64,000 bases of DNA from Prochlorococcus sp. AG-355-N18 (GTDB lineage Bacteria > Cyanobacteriota > Cyanobacteriia > PCC-6307 > Cyanobiaceae): contig QCEG01000001.1 of assembly GCA_003278535.1 (NCBI GenBank), positions 124,001-188,000 of the forward strand. The letters run 5' to 3'. Made by a program: the position numbers and the translations under genes. Of this stretch, positions 8,958-17,398 are shown in pieces. The notes below the pieces were generated by a model, which had not been told where the DNA came from, made no database searches, and saw only the letters and a program-made list of their open reading frames with translations. The first letter of the stretch is position 1. Each line of letters starts with the position of its first letter.

Positions 8958-9758
8958 TTGGAATATTTAAAATTTGTTTTATATGGATTAATTCAAGGGT
9001 TGACGGAATTTATTCCTGTAAGTAGTACAGCTCATTTAAAAGTTTTATCTCTTTTTTTAGGTATTGATGATCCTGGAGCATCTTTGTCCGCAATTATTCA
9101 ATTTGGAAGTGTTCTAGCCATTGCTTGGTATTTTAGGAAGGATATTTTTAATTTTAGAAGTCAATCTTCCAAAAAATTTCTTGAATATCTCTTACATGAA
9201 AGATTATTAAGGTCTATTTTGATTGGTACTATACCAATTGTTTTGCTTGGTGGGAGTATAAAAATATTTATCCCTTCTTTTTTTGAAAACGTTCTTCGTT
9301 CAAATTTATCGATAGCATTGGTCTCATTACTAATGGCTTTTTTTATGTACTTGGCAGATAGTTCGAAGAGAGGTTCTATTAATATTAAAAATCATAATTA
9401 TTCAAATAGTTTTTTGATAGGTTTCTTTCAAGCATTTGCAATTTTTCCTGGTGTTTCTAGATCGGGTGTCACTATTTCTAGCGCTTTAATATCAGGATGG
9501 GAAAGAGGCGATGCTGCGAAATTTTCTTTTCTTTTAGGGATGCCAGCAATTTCTCTTGCTGCAATTGTTGAGTTTATTTCTTCTTTTAATGATTTTTTTT
9601 CACTTGAGTTTCCCACTCTTTTTGTATGTCTTATTACGACATTTTTGTCTTCTTTATTAGCAATAGATTTTTTATTAAAGTATTTTTCTTCACATGGGTT
9701 GAAAATATTTATCATTTATCGGGTAATTTTTGGTGTTGTAATTCTGTTGAATTTATAA
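8958..9758 (+). CDS. uppP: Undecaprenyl-diphosphatase (BacA type)
   Basis: This integral membrane enzyme recycles undecaprenyl diphosphate to the monophosphate carrier used for peptidoglycan and other envelope glycans. Both catalytic motifs are present: GLTEFIPVSSTAHL near residue 14 and FPGVSRSGVTIS near residue 160. About eight hydrophobic segments span its 266 residues, the normal length. The start is TTG (MEYLKFVLYGLIQ); no ATG lies in a suitable place. Confidence 0.95.
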   Translation: MEYLKFVLYGLIQGLTEFIPVSSTAHLKVLSLFLGIDDPGASLSAIIQFGSVLAIAWYFRKDIFNFRSQSSKKFLEYLLHERLLRSILIGTIPIVLLGGSIKIFIPSFFENVLRSNLSIALVSLLMAFFMYLADSSKRGSINIKNHNYSNSFLIGFFQAFAIFPGVSRSGVTISSALISGWERGDAAKFSFLLGMPAISLAAIVEFISSFNDFFSLEFPTLFVCLITTFLSSLLAIDFLLKYFSSHGLKIFIIYRVIFGVVILLNL

Positions 9759-9813
9759 TTAGATGAAAATTTTTTTTTTGCAATTGTGTTAATGTTTTAA
9801 AAAATTCTATCTA

Positions 9814-9966
9814 ATGAACATTTTTATATCTTTCCAATTAGGTGAAGTCGAAGTTTCAAATCTCACTATATTGGTTTTAGCTTTTTTTTCTTCATTTACA
9901 TTCATAGCAGTATGCATAAGTTCTTATAAATTATACAAATCACTTATAAATGAAGATGATAAGTAA
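9814..9966 (+). CDS. 50-residue single-span membrane protein (below ORF-track cutoff)
   Basis: The ATG-started frame encodes MNIFISFQLGEVEVSNLTIL followed by a hydrophobic helix of about 20 residues (residues 17-37, VLAFFSSFTFIAVCISSY) and a short charged tail ending INEDDK. It is not recognised. It follows uppP after 55 bases, and its stop directly abuts the 3' end of the tRNA-Pro gene on the other strand. Confidence 0.6.
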   Translation: MNIFISFQLGEVEVSNLTILVLAFFSSFTFIAVCISSYKLYKSLINEDDK

Positions 9967-10040
9967 TCGGAACGGCGGGATTTGAACCCACGACCCCCAC
10001 TACCCCAAAGTGGTGCGCTACCAAACTGCGCTACGCCCCG
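9967..10040 (-). tRNA. tRNA-Pro (anticodon GGG)
   Basis: Read on the minus strand, a full cloverleaf forms. The acceptor CGGGGCG pairs with CGTTCCG (two G-T pairs), the D stem is GCGC/GCGC, the anticodon stem CCACT/AGTGG encloses the loop TTGGGGT with anticodon GGG, and the T arm is GTGGG-TTCAAAT-CCCGC. The discriminator is A. CCA is not encoded and must be added post-transcriptionally. Confidence 0.96.
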
Positions 10041-10067
10041 TCTCTTTACTATAAAGATTAGATTGAT

Positions 10068-10796
10068 TTAAGTGTTATTCTTTATAGGATTGTTATCAGA
10101 TCTCAATACACATTTGTCAACTTCCCAATTAAAGTTTTCCCATATATGGTCTTCTAATTTATAGTTGCTTCCAGTGAAAACTCCTAACTTAACTTTTGTA
10201 GGTGAAGCTGAACAATACTGCCTGCTTCCAACTGATGCAAGATATTGTTGATGGTATTGTTCCGCAAAAAAATATGAATCAATCTTTTTTATTTCCGTTT
10301 CAATTAAACCAAGATTTTTTTTGCTAAGTTCCGTTTGATATTGTTCCTTACTGGCTAATATGGATTTAATATTATTTTCATTTTTGTAATATATTGCTGA
10401 TCTATATTGTGTTCCCATATCGTTACCTTGCCTGTTTTTTTGAGTAGGGTCATGACATTCCCAAAACATTTTTAATAAATCACTTACATCTATTTCCCTT
10501 TTATCCCATATAACTCTTACAACTTCTGAATGTCCAGTTAAGCCTGAACAGACTTCATAATAAGTTGGATTGTTTTTTTCTCCTCCAGCATAACCTACAG
10601 AAGTTGTGACAACTCCAGGCAGTTTCCAAAAACATTTTTCAGCTCCCCAGAAACAACCACATCCAAAAATTATTTCATCTTCTTCTACACTAGGATCTTT
10701 TTTGATATCTGTTTTTAATATTCTATGTAGTGAATAAGCATCATTTTTTAAATTTACTTCCTCATTATTCATAATCTTTTTCAGGAATTTAAACAT
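10068..10796 (-). CDS. msrA: Peptide methionine-S-sulfoxide reductase A
   Basis: It reduces methionine-S-sulfoxide in oxidised proteins. The catalytic cysteine lies in GCGCFWGAEKCFW near residue 47, followed by the family motifs VGYAGG, YYEVCSGLTGHSEVV, DPTQKNRQGNDMGTQYRSAIYY and AEQYHQQYL. At 242 residues it is somewhat longer than minimal MsrA, with about 40 extra N-terminal residues and a C-terminal tail. It lies downstream of the ABC exporter on the same strand with a 36-base gap. Oxidative-stress repair suits a high-light phototroph. Confidence 0.95.
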   Translation of the reverse strand: MFKFLKKIMNNEEVNLKNDAYSLHRILKTDIKKDPSVEEDEIIFGCGCFWGAEKCFWKLPGVVTTSVGYAGGEKNNPTYYEVCSGLTGHSEVVRVIWDKREIDVSDLLKMFWECHDPTQKNRQGNDMGTQYRSAIYYKNENNIKSILASKEQYQTELSKKNLGLIETEIKKIDSYFFAEQYHQQYLASVGSRQYCSASPTKVKLGVFTGSNYKLEDHIWENFNWEVDKCVLRSDNNPIKNNT

Positions 10797-10832
10797 GATT
10801 AAATCTAATTATTATAAGTAAAAAAATAACTT

Positions 10833-12578
10833 TTAGCTCCTAACAATTCTTGTAGCTAGTTCTCTTTCCCAAAGTTGTTTATATAATCCATTGACTTTTA
10901 CTAAATCTTTATGAGCCCCTTCTTGTACTATTTCTCCTTTATCCATTACTAAAACCCTATCACAGGAAGCTGCAACAGAAAGTTGGTGACTAATCATTAT
11001 GATTGTTTTATTACTTCTATCACTCATTTCATCTATTATTCTTGCTGCAGTTTTATTATCTACGCTTGCTAAAGCATCATCAAGAACAACAATAGGAGTA
11101 TTAACAAGTAGTGCTCTTCCAAGTGCAGTTCTTTGCCTTTGTCCACCACTTAATGTAATACCTCTTTCACCAACAATAGTTTTAAACCTTTGTGGAAAAC
11201 TATTTATATCATCAATTAATCCAGCTTTTGTAGCGCTTTCTTTAACTAAATATTTTGAAGCTTTGGGTTCTCCAAAACTTAGGTTTTCTGAGATTGTAGA
11301 AGTAAATAAGAATGCTTCTTGAGGAACTATTGAAATATTTTTTCTAAGATCGCTTAATTTTAATGTTTTTACATCAATTTCATCTAAAAATAATTGATTG
11401 TCTGGAATTTCAATAGTCCGTCCAAGAGATTTTGCTAGTGTTGTCTTGCCACAACCTACTGGGCCAACTATTGCAATAAGTTCTCCAGGATAAATTTTAA
11501 AATTGAGATTATTTAATGAATTAAATTTTGATCCTGGATACTTTATTGTTAAATTTTTTGCTTCTAAGAAACCTTTAACCTTTCTTTTTAAATATTTAGT
11601 TTCTGCTCTATCTACAATATTTGGATTGTTCTGAAAGATTTCTTCAACACGATCTAAACTTACTTGACCAAGTTGAAAAGTATTTAAGGTAAAACCTAAT
11701 AGAGCTGTTGGGAAGACAAGTCTTTCTACGTAGAGAATTAAAGCTACTAAACCACCTATCGAAATAAATCCACTCTCTAATTGAAAAGTTCCTAATGATA
11801 ATAAAATCAATAATGAAATTGAGGAAATACCTTGTAACAAAGGGAATAAGGTACTCGCTGTTCTTGCAAGTTTTATAGCTGAATTTCGATAGTCATTATT
11901 ATGTATGTTAAATTCTTTTTTCTCAGCACTCTCTTGGGCATAAATTTTAATGGCGCTTATACCAGATAGATCTTCTTGTATTAGATCACTAAGTTTTGAT
12001 AATGATTCTTGTTGAGCTTTTCTTTGTTTAACCATTCTCCCTCCAAATAGACTTACAATCCCGAGGATTAATGGAAATATCATTAAAGCTGATATCGTTA
12101 ACATTTTATTAATCGAAAACATTGAAGGAATAGTGAATGAATAAGCTAAGACAATGTTGCACAAACTTAAAACTGTAAAACCTAAAAGTCTTCTTATGTT
12201 TTCAACATCGCTTGTGGCTCTACTAATAATGTCTCCACTACCTTTTTTTTGAATCCATTCTGGATCCTGAATAAGTAAATGGTCAAAAAGTTTCTGACGA
12301 AGATTTACTTCTACTTTTCTACCTATACCGAAGACAATCTGTCTTGAAAATAATCTTATTAAACCCATACAAGTAGCTAAAAATATTAACCATAAAGATT
12401 TAGAAATAACAAAATCCGAAGAAAACCCATTTTGTAATTGGTCAATTATATTTTTTACTTCTAAGGGTATTACAACACTTAGAATATTTACTAATAGAAG
12501 AGCTAAAGCTCCATATAAGAATTCTTTTTTGTAAGGCCTAAGGTATTTAGATATAACTTTTATCTTTAAATTTTTCAT
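10833..12578 (-). CDS. ABC-type exporter half-transporter (ABCB/MsbA-like)
   Basis: A fused permease-ATPase of 581 residues. The N-terminal 300 residues hold six hydrophobic segments of the type I exporter fold. The ATPase follows with Walker A GPVGCGKTTLAKSL near residue 372, a Q-loop (SIVPQEAFLF), the signature LSGGQRQRTALGRALL, Walker B PIVVLDDALASVD and an H-loop ISHQLS. It would act as a homodimer exporting a lipid or peptide; the substrate cannot be told from sequence. It is divergent from the DUF3288 gene. Confidence 0.9.
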   Translation of the reverse strand: MKNLKIKVISKYLRPYKKEFLYGALALLLVNILSVVIPLEVKNIIDQLQNGFSSDFVISKSLWLIFLATCMGLIRLFSRQIVFGIGRKVEVNLRQKLFDHLLIQDPEWIQKKGSGDIISRATSDVENIRRLLGFTVLSLCNIVLAYSFTIPSMFSINKMLTISALMIFPLILGIVSLFGGRMVKQRKAQQESLSKLSDLIQEDLSGISAIKIYAQESAEKKEFNIHNNDYRNSAIKLARTASTLFPLLQGISSISLLILLSLGTFQLESGFISIGGLVALILYVERLVFPTALLGFTLNTFQLGQVSLDRVEEIFQNNPNIVDRAETKYLKRKVKGFLEAKNLTIKYPGSKFNSLNNLNFKIYPGELIAIVGPVGCGKTTLAKSLGRTIEIPDNQLFLDEIDVKTLKLSDLRKNISIVPQEAFLFTSTISENLSFGEPKASKYLVKESATKAGLIDDINSFPQRFKTIVGERGITLSGGQRQRTALGRALLVNTPIVVLDDALASVDNKTAARIIDEMSDRSNKTIIMISHQLSVAASCDRVLVMDKGEIVQEGAHKDLVKVNGLYKQLWERELATRIVRS

Positions 12579-12658
12579 TTAATTTTGCCGATATGATTAA
12601 GATAATGTTTCATTTTTGAATATGTGAGCTAATTTTATAAATGATTCAGTATTTATTT

Positions 12659-12955
12659 ATGAGTAACGAGCAAACTCATCCATTACATGAAACAGACAAG
12701 AACATTATAGATTCCCTTATCACTAAAAAGACACCAGAAGATCTTGATTATATAAATTTAGCTAGATTAATAAATCGATATGCCAATTTCCCAGGAGAAA
12801 TTGAAATTAAAAACGATATTGAAAAAATTTTAAATTTTTGGAAGATTACTAAAAATGAACTTTTTTCAAAAACAAAAAATATTTGGTCAAAAAGCTTCAG
12901 GCCTTCTAATACAAATAAAGATTTAGTTGGCTCAGGTTTTGACACCTCAAATTGA
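12659..12955 (+). CDS. DUF3288 family protein
   Basis: A soluble cyanobacterial protein of 98 residues from the preferred start. The domain runs from THPLHETDKNIIDSL through LARLINRYANFPG to WKITKNELFSKTK, the conserved order of DUF3288. The ORF track begins at 12641, but MSNEQTHPLHETD at 12659 matches the family N-terminus better. No function is assigned. It sits just upstream of trpD. Confidence 0.75.
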   Translation: MSNEQTHPLHETDKNIIDSLITKKTPEDLDYINLARLINRYANFPGEIEIKNDIEKILNFWKITKNELFSKTKNIWSKSFRPSNTNKDLVGSGFDTSN

Positions 12956-12987
12956 ATTTTATCTTCAAATTTTATTTCTATAAATAA

Positions 12988-14022
12988 ATGTCTTCTAATC
13001 TATCAAACGCTGAAATCCTAAATAATTTATTGGAGGGAAGGGACCTTGATGAATTAACTTCAAGGTCTTTAATGCAAAGATGGCTTAATGATGAAATTTC
13101 AGATGTTGAAACAGGAGCTTTTTTAGGTGCTTTGAGAGCAAAGAGTTCTACAGGTGTCGAATTAAGTTCTATGGCTGAGGAACTCTTAAATGTTTGCGAA
13201 TTGCCAGTAGCAAGACCAAATTTGTATTTGGTAGATACTTGTGGAACAGGGGGTGATGGAGCAAATACATTCAATATTTCAACTGCAGTTGCATTTGTAG
13301 CTGCATCTTGTGGGGTAAAAATTGCAAAACACGGAAATAAAAGTGCTAGTGGAAAAGTTGGCTCTGCTGATGTTTTGTTGAATCTTGGGTTGAATTTAAA
13401 TTGTTCATTAGAGAAAGTAATCAAAGCCGTAAATGAAATTGGAATAACATTTTTGTTCGCACCTGTTTGGCATAAATCCTTAATAAAACTTGCTCCATTA
13501 AGAAAGACCCTTGGCATAAGGACAGTATTTAATCAACTTGGACCATTGGTTAATCCTTTAAGACCAAATGCACAAGTTTTGGGTGTTGCTTCTGAGGATC
13601 TTTTAAAACCTATGGGAAGCGCTCTTTTAAGAATGGGTATGAATCGAGCAATAGTTGTTCATGGGTCTGGTGGTCTTGATGAGGCTTCCCTTCAAGGAGA
13701 AAATAAATTAGTATTTGTTGATAATGGTGAATTACGTTTTTCAGAAATAAATATTTCAGACTTTAACCATGAAAATATATCTAACGAAAAGCTTGTGGTT
13801 TCTGGTCCTGAGTCTAATGAGGAAATATTAAAGTCTGTTTTAAATGGTTCTGGACAAAAATCTCATATTGATGTAGTTGCCTTGAACTCTGCTTTAGTGC
13901 TTTGGGTAGCAGGCATTGAGGATGATTTAAATGAAGGATTTAATAAAGCTTTATTTTCGATAAATCAAGGAGACCCTTGGAAAACTTTTTTACTCTTAAA
14001 AAATTATTTACATACAAATTAA
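12988..14022 (+). CDS. trpD: Anthranilate phosphoribosyltransferase
   Basis: It transfers phosphoribose from PRPP to anthranilate, the second step of tryptophan synthesis. The PRPP-binding motif [17 protein letters not shown] is near residue 83, followed by [18 protein letters not shown] and [14 protein letters not shown]. The 344-residue length is standard. The start is ATG. It ends 14 bases before carA. A long antisense ORF over its first half is a composition shadow. Confidence 0.97.
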   Translation: MSSNLSNAEILNNLLEGRDLDELTSRSLMQRWLNDEISDVETGAFLGALRAKSSTGVELSSMAEELLNVCELPVARPNLYLVDTCGTGGDGANTFNISTAVAFVAASCGVKIAKHGNKSASGKVGSADVLLNLGLNLNCSLEKVIKAVNEIGITFLFAPVWHKSLIKLAPLRKTLGIRTVFNQLGPLVNPLRPNAQVLGVASEDLLKPMGSALLRMGMNRAIVVHGSGGLDEASLQGENKLVFVDNGELRFSEINISDFNHENISNEKLVVSGPESNEEILKSVLNGSGQKSHIDVVALNSALVLWVAGIEDDLNEGFNKALFSINQGDPWKTFLLLKNYLHTN

Positions 14023-14036
14023 TTAATTTCAAATTG

Positions 14037-15176
14037 ATGATTAATTCATATAAGAAAAACGCGAAATTGGTTTTAAGTAATGGAATTGTCTTTCCAGGAT
14101 TCTTTTTTGGTGCTTCTGGTACAGCTATTGGTGAAATAGTTTTTAATACGGGAATGACCGGATATCAGGAAGTTATTACTGATCCAAGTTACTATGGACA
14201 AATATTAACATTCACTTATCCTGAGATTGGGAATACTGGTATTAATTTTGAAGATTCAGAATCTAACATTAATGTTAAAGGAATAATTGTTAGAAATTTT
14301 TCATTTAATAGCAGCAATTGGAGATCAAAAAAGAATTTTAATCAATGGTTAGTTGAGAAAAACATAATAGGACTATATGGAATTGATACAAGGGCTCTTG
14401 TTAAAATTTTAAGATCTAATGGTGCGATGAATGGAGTTATTACCTCTCTAGATAACACTGATGAAAGTTGTTTAAAGATAATTTGTGATGCACCTAAGAT
14501 GGAGGGATTAAATTTATCAAATGTTGTTTCAACAAAGCAAAAATATTTATGGAAAAGTCATACGCAAACAATATTTGATTTAAGAAAAAGATATTATGAA
14601 TCTGCTAAAAAGTTAAAAATTGTGGCAATTGATTTTGGAATTAAAAATTCAATTCTAAATAGACTCGTATCCCATGGTTGTGAAGTTTTGGTTTTACCTT
14701 CTCGATCTTCTCTAGATGATGTTCTGTCCAACAAGCCTGATGGTATATTTTTCTCAAATGGGCCAGGCGATCCTTCTTCTGTTTCCGAAGGTATCAATTT
14801 AGCAAAATCTCTCATTAAATATGGTGAAATACCTATGTTTGGTATTTGCCTTGGTCACCAAATATTTGGATTAGCATTAGGAGGTTCAACTTATAAATTA
14901 CCTTTTGGACATCGTGGTTTAAATCATCCGTGTGGTGAAAATAATAAAGTTGAGATAACTAGTCAGAATCATGGTTTTGCTATTGATCCCAATTCTCTCT
15001 CAAAGGACATAGTTAGAATTACTCATTATAACCTTAACGATAATACTGTAGCTGGCCTGGAGGTTTATAATAAGCCTATATTTAGTGTGCAATATCATCC
15101 AGAAGCAGGTCCTGGCCCACATGATTCAGATTATTTATTTAAAAAATTTGTTTCTCTAATGTTAGAAAGATGTTGA
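14037..15176 (+). CDS. carA: Carbamoyl-phosphate synthase small (glutaminase) subunit
   Basis: It hydrolyses glutamine and feeds ammonia to the large subunit for carbamoyl phosphate (arginine and pyrimidine synthesis). The N-terminal domain (LVLSNGIVFPGFFFGASGT, NTGMTGYQEVITDPSYYGQI) leads to a class I glutamine amidotransferase domain with the nucleophile in GICLGHQIFGLALGG and the His/Glu pair in QYHPEAGPGPHD. The ORF-track start at 13977 would overlap trpD; the ATG at 14037 (MINSYKKNAKL) gives a normal 379-residue protein. Confidence 0.96.
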   Translation: MINSYKKNAKLVLSNGIVFPGFFFGASGTAIGEIVFNTGMTGYQEVITDPSYYGQILTFTYPEIGNTGINFEDSESNINVKGIIVRNFSFNSSNWRSKKNFNQWLVEKNIIGLYGIDTRALVKILRSNGAMNGVITSLDNTDESCLKIICDAPKMEGLNLSNVVSTKQKYLWKSHTQTIFDLRKRYYESAKKLKIVAIDFGIKNSILNRLVSHGCEVLVLPSRSSLDDVLSNKPDGIFFSNGPGDPSSVSEGINLAKSLIKYGEIPMFGICLGHQIFGLALGGSTYKLPFGHRGLNHPCGENNKVEITSQNHGFAIDPNSLSKDIVRITHYNLNDNTVAGLEVYNKPIFSVQYHPEAGPGPHDSDYLFKKFVSLMLERC

Positions 15177-15226
15177 CATATTGTTTTCTTTTGATTTGAT
15201 AATTACATTTGATATATTAATTTTTT

Positions 15227-15231
15227 GGAGG
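15227..15231 (+). promoter_or_regulatory. Shine-Dalgarno GGAGG that decides the STAS protein start
   Basis: A perfect GGAGG, rare in this AT-rich sequence, lies 6 bases before ATC 15238 and 9 bases before ATA 15241. It is more than 70 bases from the ATG at 15304, so it supports initiation at one of the two isoleucine codons. Confidence 0.65.
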
Positions 15232-15240
15232 TATTAGATC

Positions 15241-15603
15241 ATAGAAGATTTCCAGAAGTTAACCGTTTCTTTAAGAGGAAACCTTGAGGTTAAAACAAAC
15301 ATTATGGTTTTTACTTTTAAAGGCCAACTTGATGCTTTCTCAGAAAAACAATTTAAGACTTTTGTCACTAATAATTTAAAAAATGACCTTCCATTCGTTA
15401 TTGATCTTACAAAAATAGATTTTTTAGATTCTTCGGGTCTTGGAGCACTTGTTCAAACTGCAAAAGAATGCAAAAAGACGAAACTTGGGTTCTCTGTCGT
15501 TGGCAATTCAAGAGTGTCGCAAACAATTAAACTTGTTCGTTTAGGGGATTTTCTTAATTTGAAGTCAACCCTTGAAGATGCATTAAATTATTTTAAGAAT
15601 TGA
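15241..15603 (+). CDS. STAS-domain anti-sigma factor antagonist, probable non-ATG start
   Basis: A SpoIIAA/RsbV-like protein. The phospho-acceptor loop is FLDSSGLGALVQTA. The ORF track starts at 15304, but that removes the first beta strand. Reading upstream in frame gives EDFQKLTVSLRGNLEVKTN, which is needed for the STAS fold. The frame stays open only to a TAG at 15235. Between that and 15304 there is no ATG, GTG or TTG in frame, yet a strong GGAGG lies at 15227-15231. The start is therefore probably ATA (15241) or ATC (15238). It lies in a run carA, STAS, mrnC, rlmB. Its partner may be the RsbW-type kinase at 39581. Confidence 0.85.
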   Translation: MEDFQKLTVSLRGNLEVKTNIMVFTFKGQLDAFSEKQFKTFVTNNLKNDLPFVIDLTKIDFLDSSGLGALVQTAKECKKTKLGFSVVGNSRVSQTIKLVRLGDFLNLKSTLEDALNYFKN

Positions 15604-15998
15604 ATTATTGGATTCAAAACTTGGTTCCATATGGATCTCCCGAGGATATAGGTGTTATTCAACTTGCTTGGCTTGGAGATTCGGTATGGGAACTCCACCA
15701 AAGACTAAGGCATGTTCATTTCCCTTTAAAATCTAAAGATCTCCATTTATCTGTAGTAAACGAAGTAAAAGCAAAATCTCAGTCAAAATCATTAAGTCAA
15801 ATTGAACATTTATTAAATTCAAATGAAATTGATTTAATTAGGCGTGCTAGAAATAAAACAAAGAGATATCCAAAATCTTCAGACCCCACCATATACTCTA
15901 GAGCAACTGGTTTTGAAACTCTTATTGGTTGGTTATTTTTAAAAGATCCTAAAAGATTATCAACACTTTTTGAATATTTAGAATTAAAAATGAATTGA
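15600..15998 (+). CDS. mrnC: Mini-ribonuclease III
   Basis: A stand-alone RNase III catalytic domain without the double-stranded-RNA-binding domain; the family trims 23S rRNA precursors in bacteria. The signature IQLAWLGDSVWELHQRLR is near residue 20 and the second acidic cluster is TGFETLIGWLFL near residue 105. The 132-residue length fits MrnC. The start is TTG, overlapping the TGA of the STAS gene (TTGA). It is followed 4 bases after its stop by an rRNA methyltransferase, an arrangement like the mrnC-rlmB pair of Bacillus. Confidence 0.88.
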   Translation: MNYWIQNLVPYGSPEDIGVIQLAWLGDSVWELHQRLRHVHFPLKSKDLHLSVVNEVKAKSQSKSLSQIEHLLNSNEIDLIRRARNKTKRYPKSSDPTIYSRATGFETLIGWLFLKDPKRLSTLFEYLELKMN

Positions 15999-16002
15999 AT
16001 CT

Positions 16003-17007
16003 ATGAAAAACTCCTCAAATAAATTTCGCGGAAAAAATAATAAAGAGTATAAAAAAAATTCAGATTTTGTTTTTTACTCAAAAAATACAAATCGTTCAGA
16101 AAAAAATGATAAATCTTTGAATAATTCCGCTAAAAATAAAAAAGTTGAAAATTTAAAAAAAAATGATGAAAATAATACTTTTTCGTCTTTAAAAAGAAGA
16201 AATCCAAGATTTAAATCTAATAGAGAATTTCCTAATAAAAATTCATATATGCATCAAGAGTTTACTAATAAGAGAAATTTTGATGATTGGATATGGGGTA
16301 AACATTCGGTTTATGAGGCTCTTAATAGTGATAGAGCGATTAATAGGATTTGGTGTACTTCGGAAATTTTTTCTTCAGACAAATTCTATATTTTGCTTAA
16401 GGATCTTAAATCAAAAGGAGTTCTTATTGAAGAAGTTTCTTGGAACAGGCTTTCGCAATTGACATATGGTGCTTCACATCAAGGAGTCGCATTGCAGTTA
16501 GCATGCTCTAAAACAATATCCCTAGAACAATTAATTGATTTTTCTAAACACAATTGTCCAAATCCTATAATAGTCGCATTAGACGGTATAACTGATCCAC
16601 ATAATGTTGGTGCGATTATAAGATCAGCAGAAGCATTTGATTGCAAGGGTTTAATTATTCCTCAAAGAAGGTCTGCAGGTTTGACTGGAACAGTCGCCAA
16701 GGTAGCTGCAGGAGCCTTAGAACACCTTCATGTAAGTAGAGTTGTTAACTTAAATAGAGCACTTGACGAACTTAAGAAAAAAGGTTTTCTTGTTGTTGGC
16801 TTATCTGGCGATGGTCAAATATCTATCTCAAATTTTCAAGAAAAAGCACCCTTGGTAGTTGTAGTTGGCTCAGAAGATAAAGGCATTTCTTTGCTTACTC
16901 AAAAAAAATGCGATTTTATATTACATATCTCTCTTAAAGGTAAAACTTCAAGTTTAAATGCCTCTGTTGCTGCCGCCATATCCTTATTTCACTTGACAAG
17001 TAAATAA
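16003..17007 (+). CDS. rlmB: SpoU/TrmH-family rRNA 2'-O-methyltransferase (RlmB-like)
   Basis: A SPOUT methyltransferase, probably of 23S rRNA G2251. After a Lys/Asn/Ser-rich, probably disordered tail of about 85 residues come the substrate-binding domain (GKHSVYEALNS, GASHQGVALQL) and the catalytic SPOUT domain with VALDGITDPHNVGAIIRSAEAF, VVGSEDKGIS and the knot motif ISLKGKTSSLNASVAAAISL. The N-terminal extension is longer than in E. coli RlmB (about 243 residues) and could serve as an RNA tether. The start is ATG. Confidence 0.92.
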   Translation: MKNSSNKFRGKNNKEYKKNSDFVFYSKNTNRSEKNDKSLNNSAKNKKVENLKKNDENNTFSSLKRRNPRFKSNREFPNKNSYMHQEFTNKRNFDDWIWGKHSVYEALNSDRAINRIWCTSEIFSSDKFYILLKDLKSKGVLIEEVSWNRLSQLTYGASHQGVALQLACSKTISLEQLIDFSKHNCPNPIIVALDGITDPHNVGAIIRSAEAFDCKGLIIPQRRSAGLTGTVAKVAAGALEHLHVSRVVNLNRALDELKKKGFLVVGLSGDGQISISNFQEKAPLVVVVGSEDKGISLLTQKKCDFILHISLKGKTSSLNASVAAAISLFHLTSK

Positions 17008-17153
17008 TTTTATTGTCATCAATCACTGTTTTTAAAGACAACTAATATGTTGTTGTTTCAATACATTTTTATGATTAATAAAAATTTATTGAATAATTAC
17101 TACAAAATTGTATAGAATTTAACAAGAATTGATGGTCTAAAAGGCCAAAAAAA

Positions 17154-17369
17154 TTGATTAGAAACTTTGGAAACAAACTCGGCTTAGCCTGGTGGGCTAA
17201 AATTGAAACAGATCAACCTAGTAGTACCTACTGGTTCGGACCATTTATTACTAAGCGTAGTTTAAAAGAAAATATGTCTTCTTTTATTAAAGATCTTTCT
17301 GATGAAGGGTCTAAAAATATTAAACACAGTTTAGTGCGATGCAAAAAAGAAGAACCTTTAACTGTTTGA
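17154..17369 (+). CDS. DUF1816 domain protein
   Basis: A 71-residue cyanobacterial protein with the DUF1816 core: GLAWWAKIETDQPSSTYWFGPF and a following basic helix. The family has some similarity to small phycobilisome-associated proteins, but the function is unknown; Prochlorococcus lacks classical phycobilisomes. It starts at a TTG (MIRNFGNKLG). The 146-base gap upstream of it could hold a promoter, but I see no clear motif. Confidence 0.75.
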   Translation: MIRNFGNKLGLAWWAKIETDQPSSTYWFGPFITKRSLKENMSSFIKDLSDEGSKNIKHSLVRCKKEEPLTV

Positions 17370-17398
17370 TAACTTTGATTTTAAGAAATAAATAAGAT

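Noticed and set aside
10999-11322. 107-residue plus-strand ORF over the ABC exporter ATPase
   Set aside because: Lies opposite the Walker B and signature region, whose coding strand is certain.
12978-13517. 179-residue minus-strand ORF over trpD
   Set aside because: It is fully antisense to a well-conserved trpD and has no recognisable domain; a composition shadow.
13977-14036. Upstream TTG/ATG start for carA given by the ORF track
   Set aside because: It would overlap trpD by 46 bases and add residues with no family match; MINSYKK at 14037 fits.
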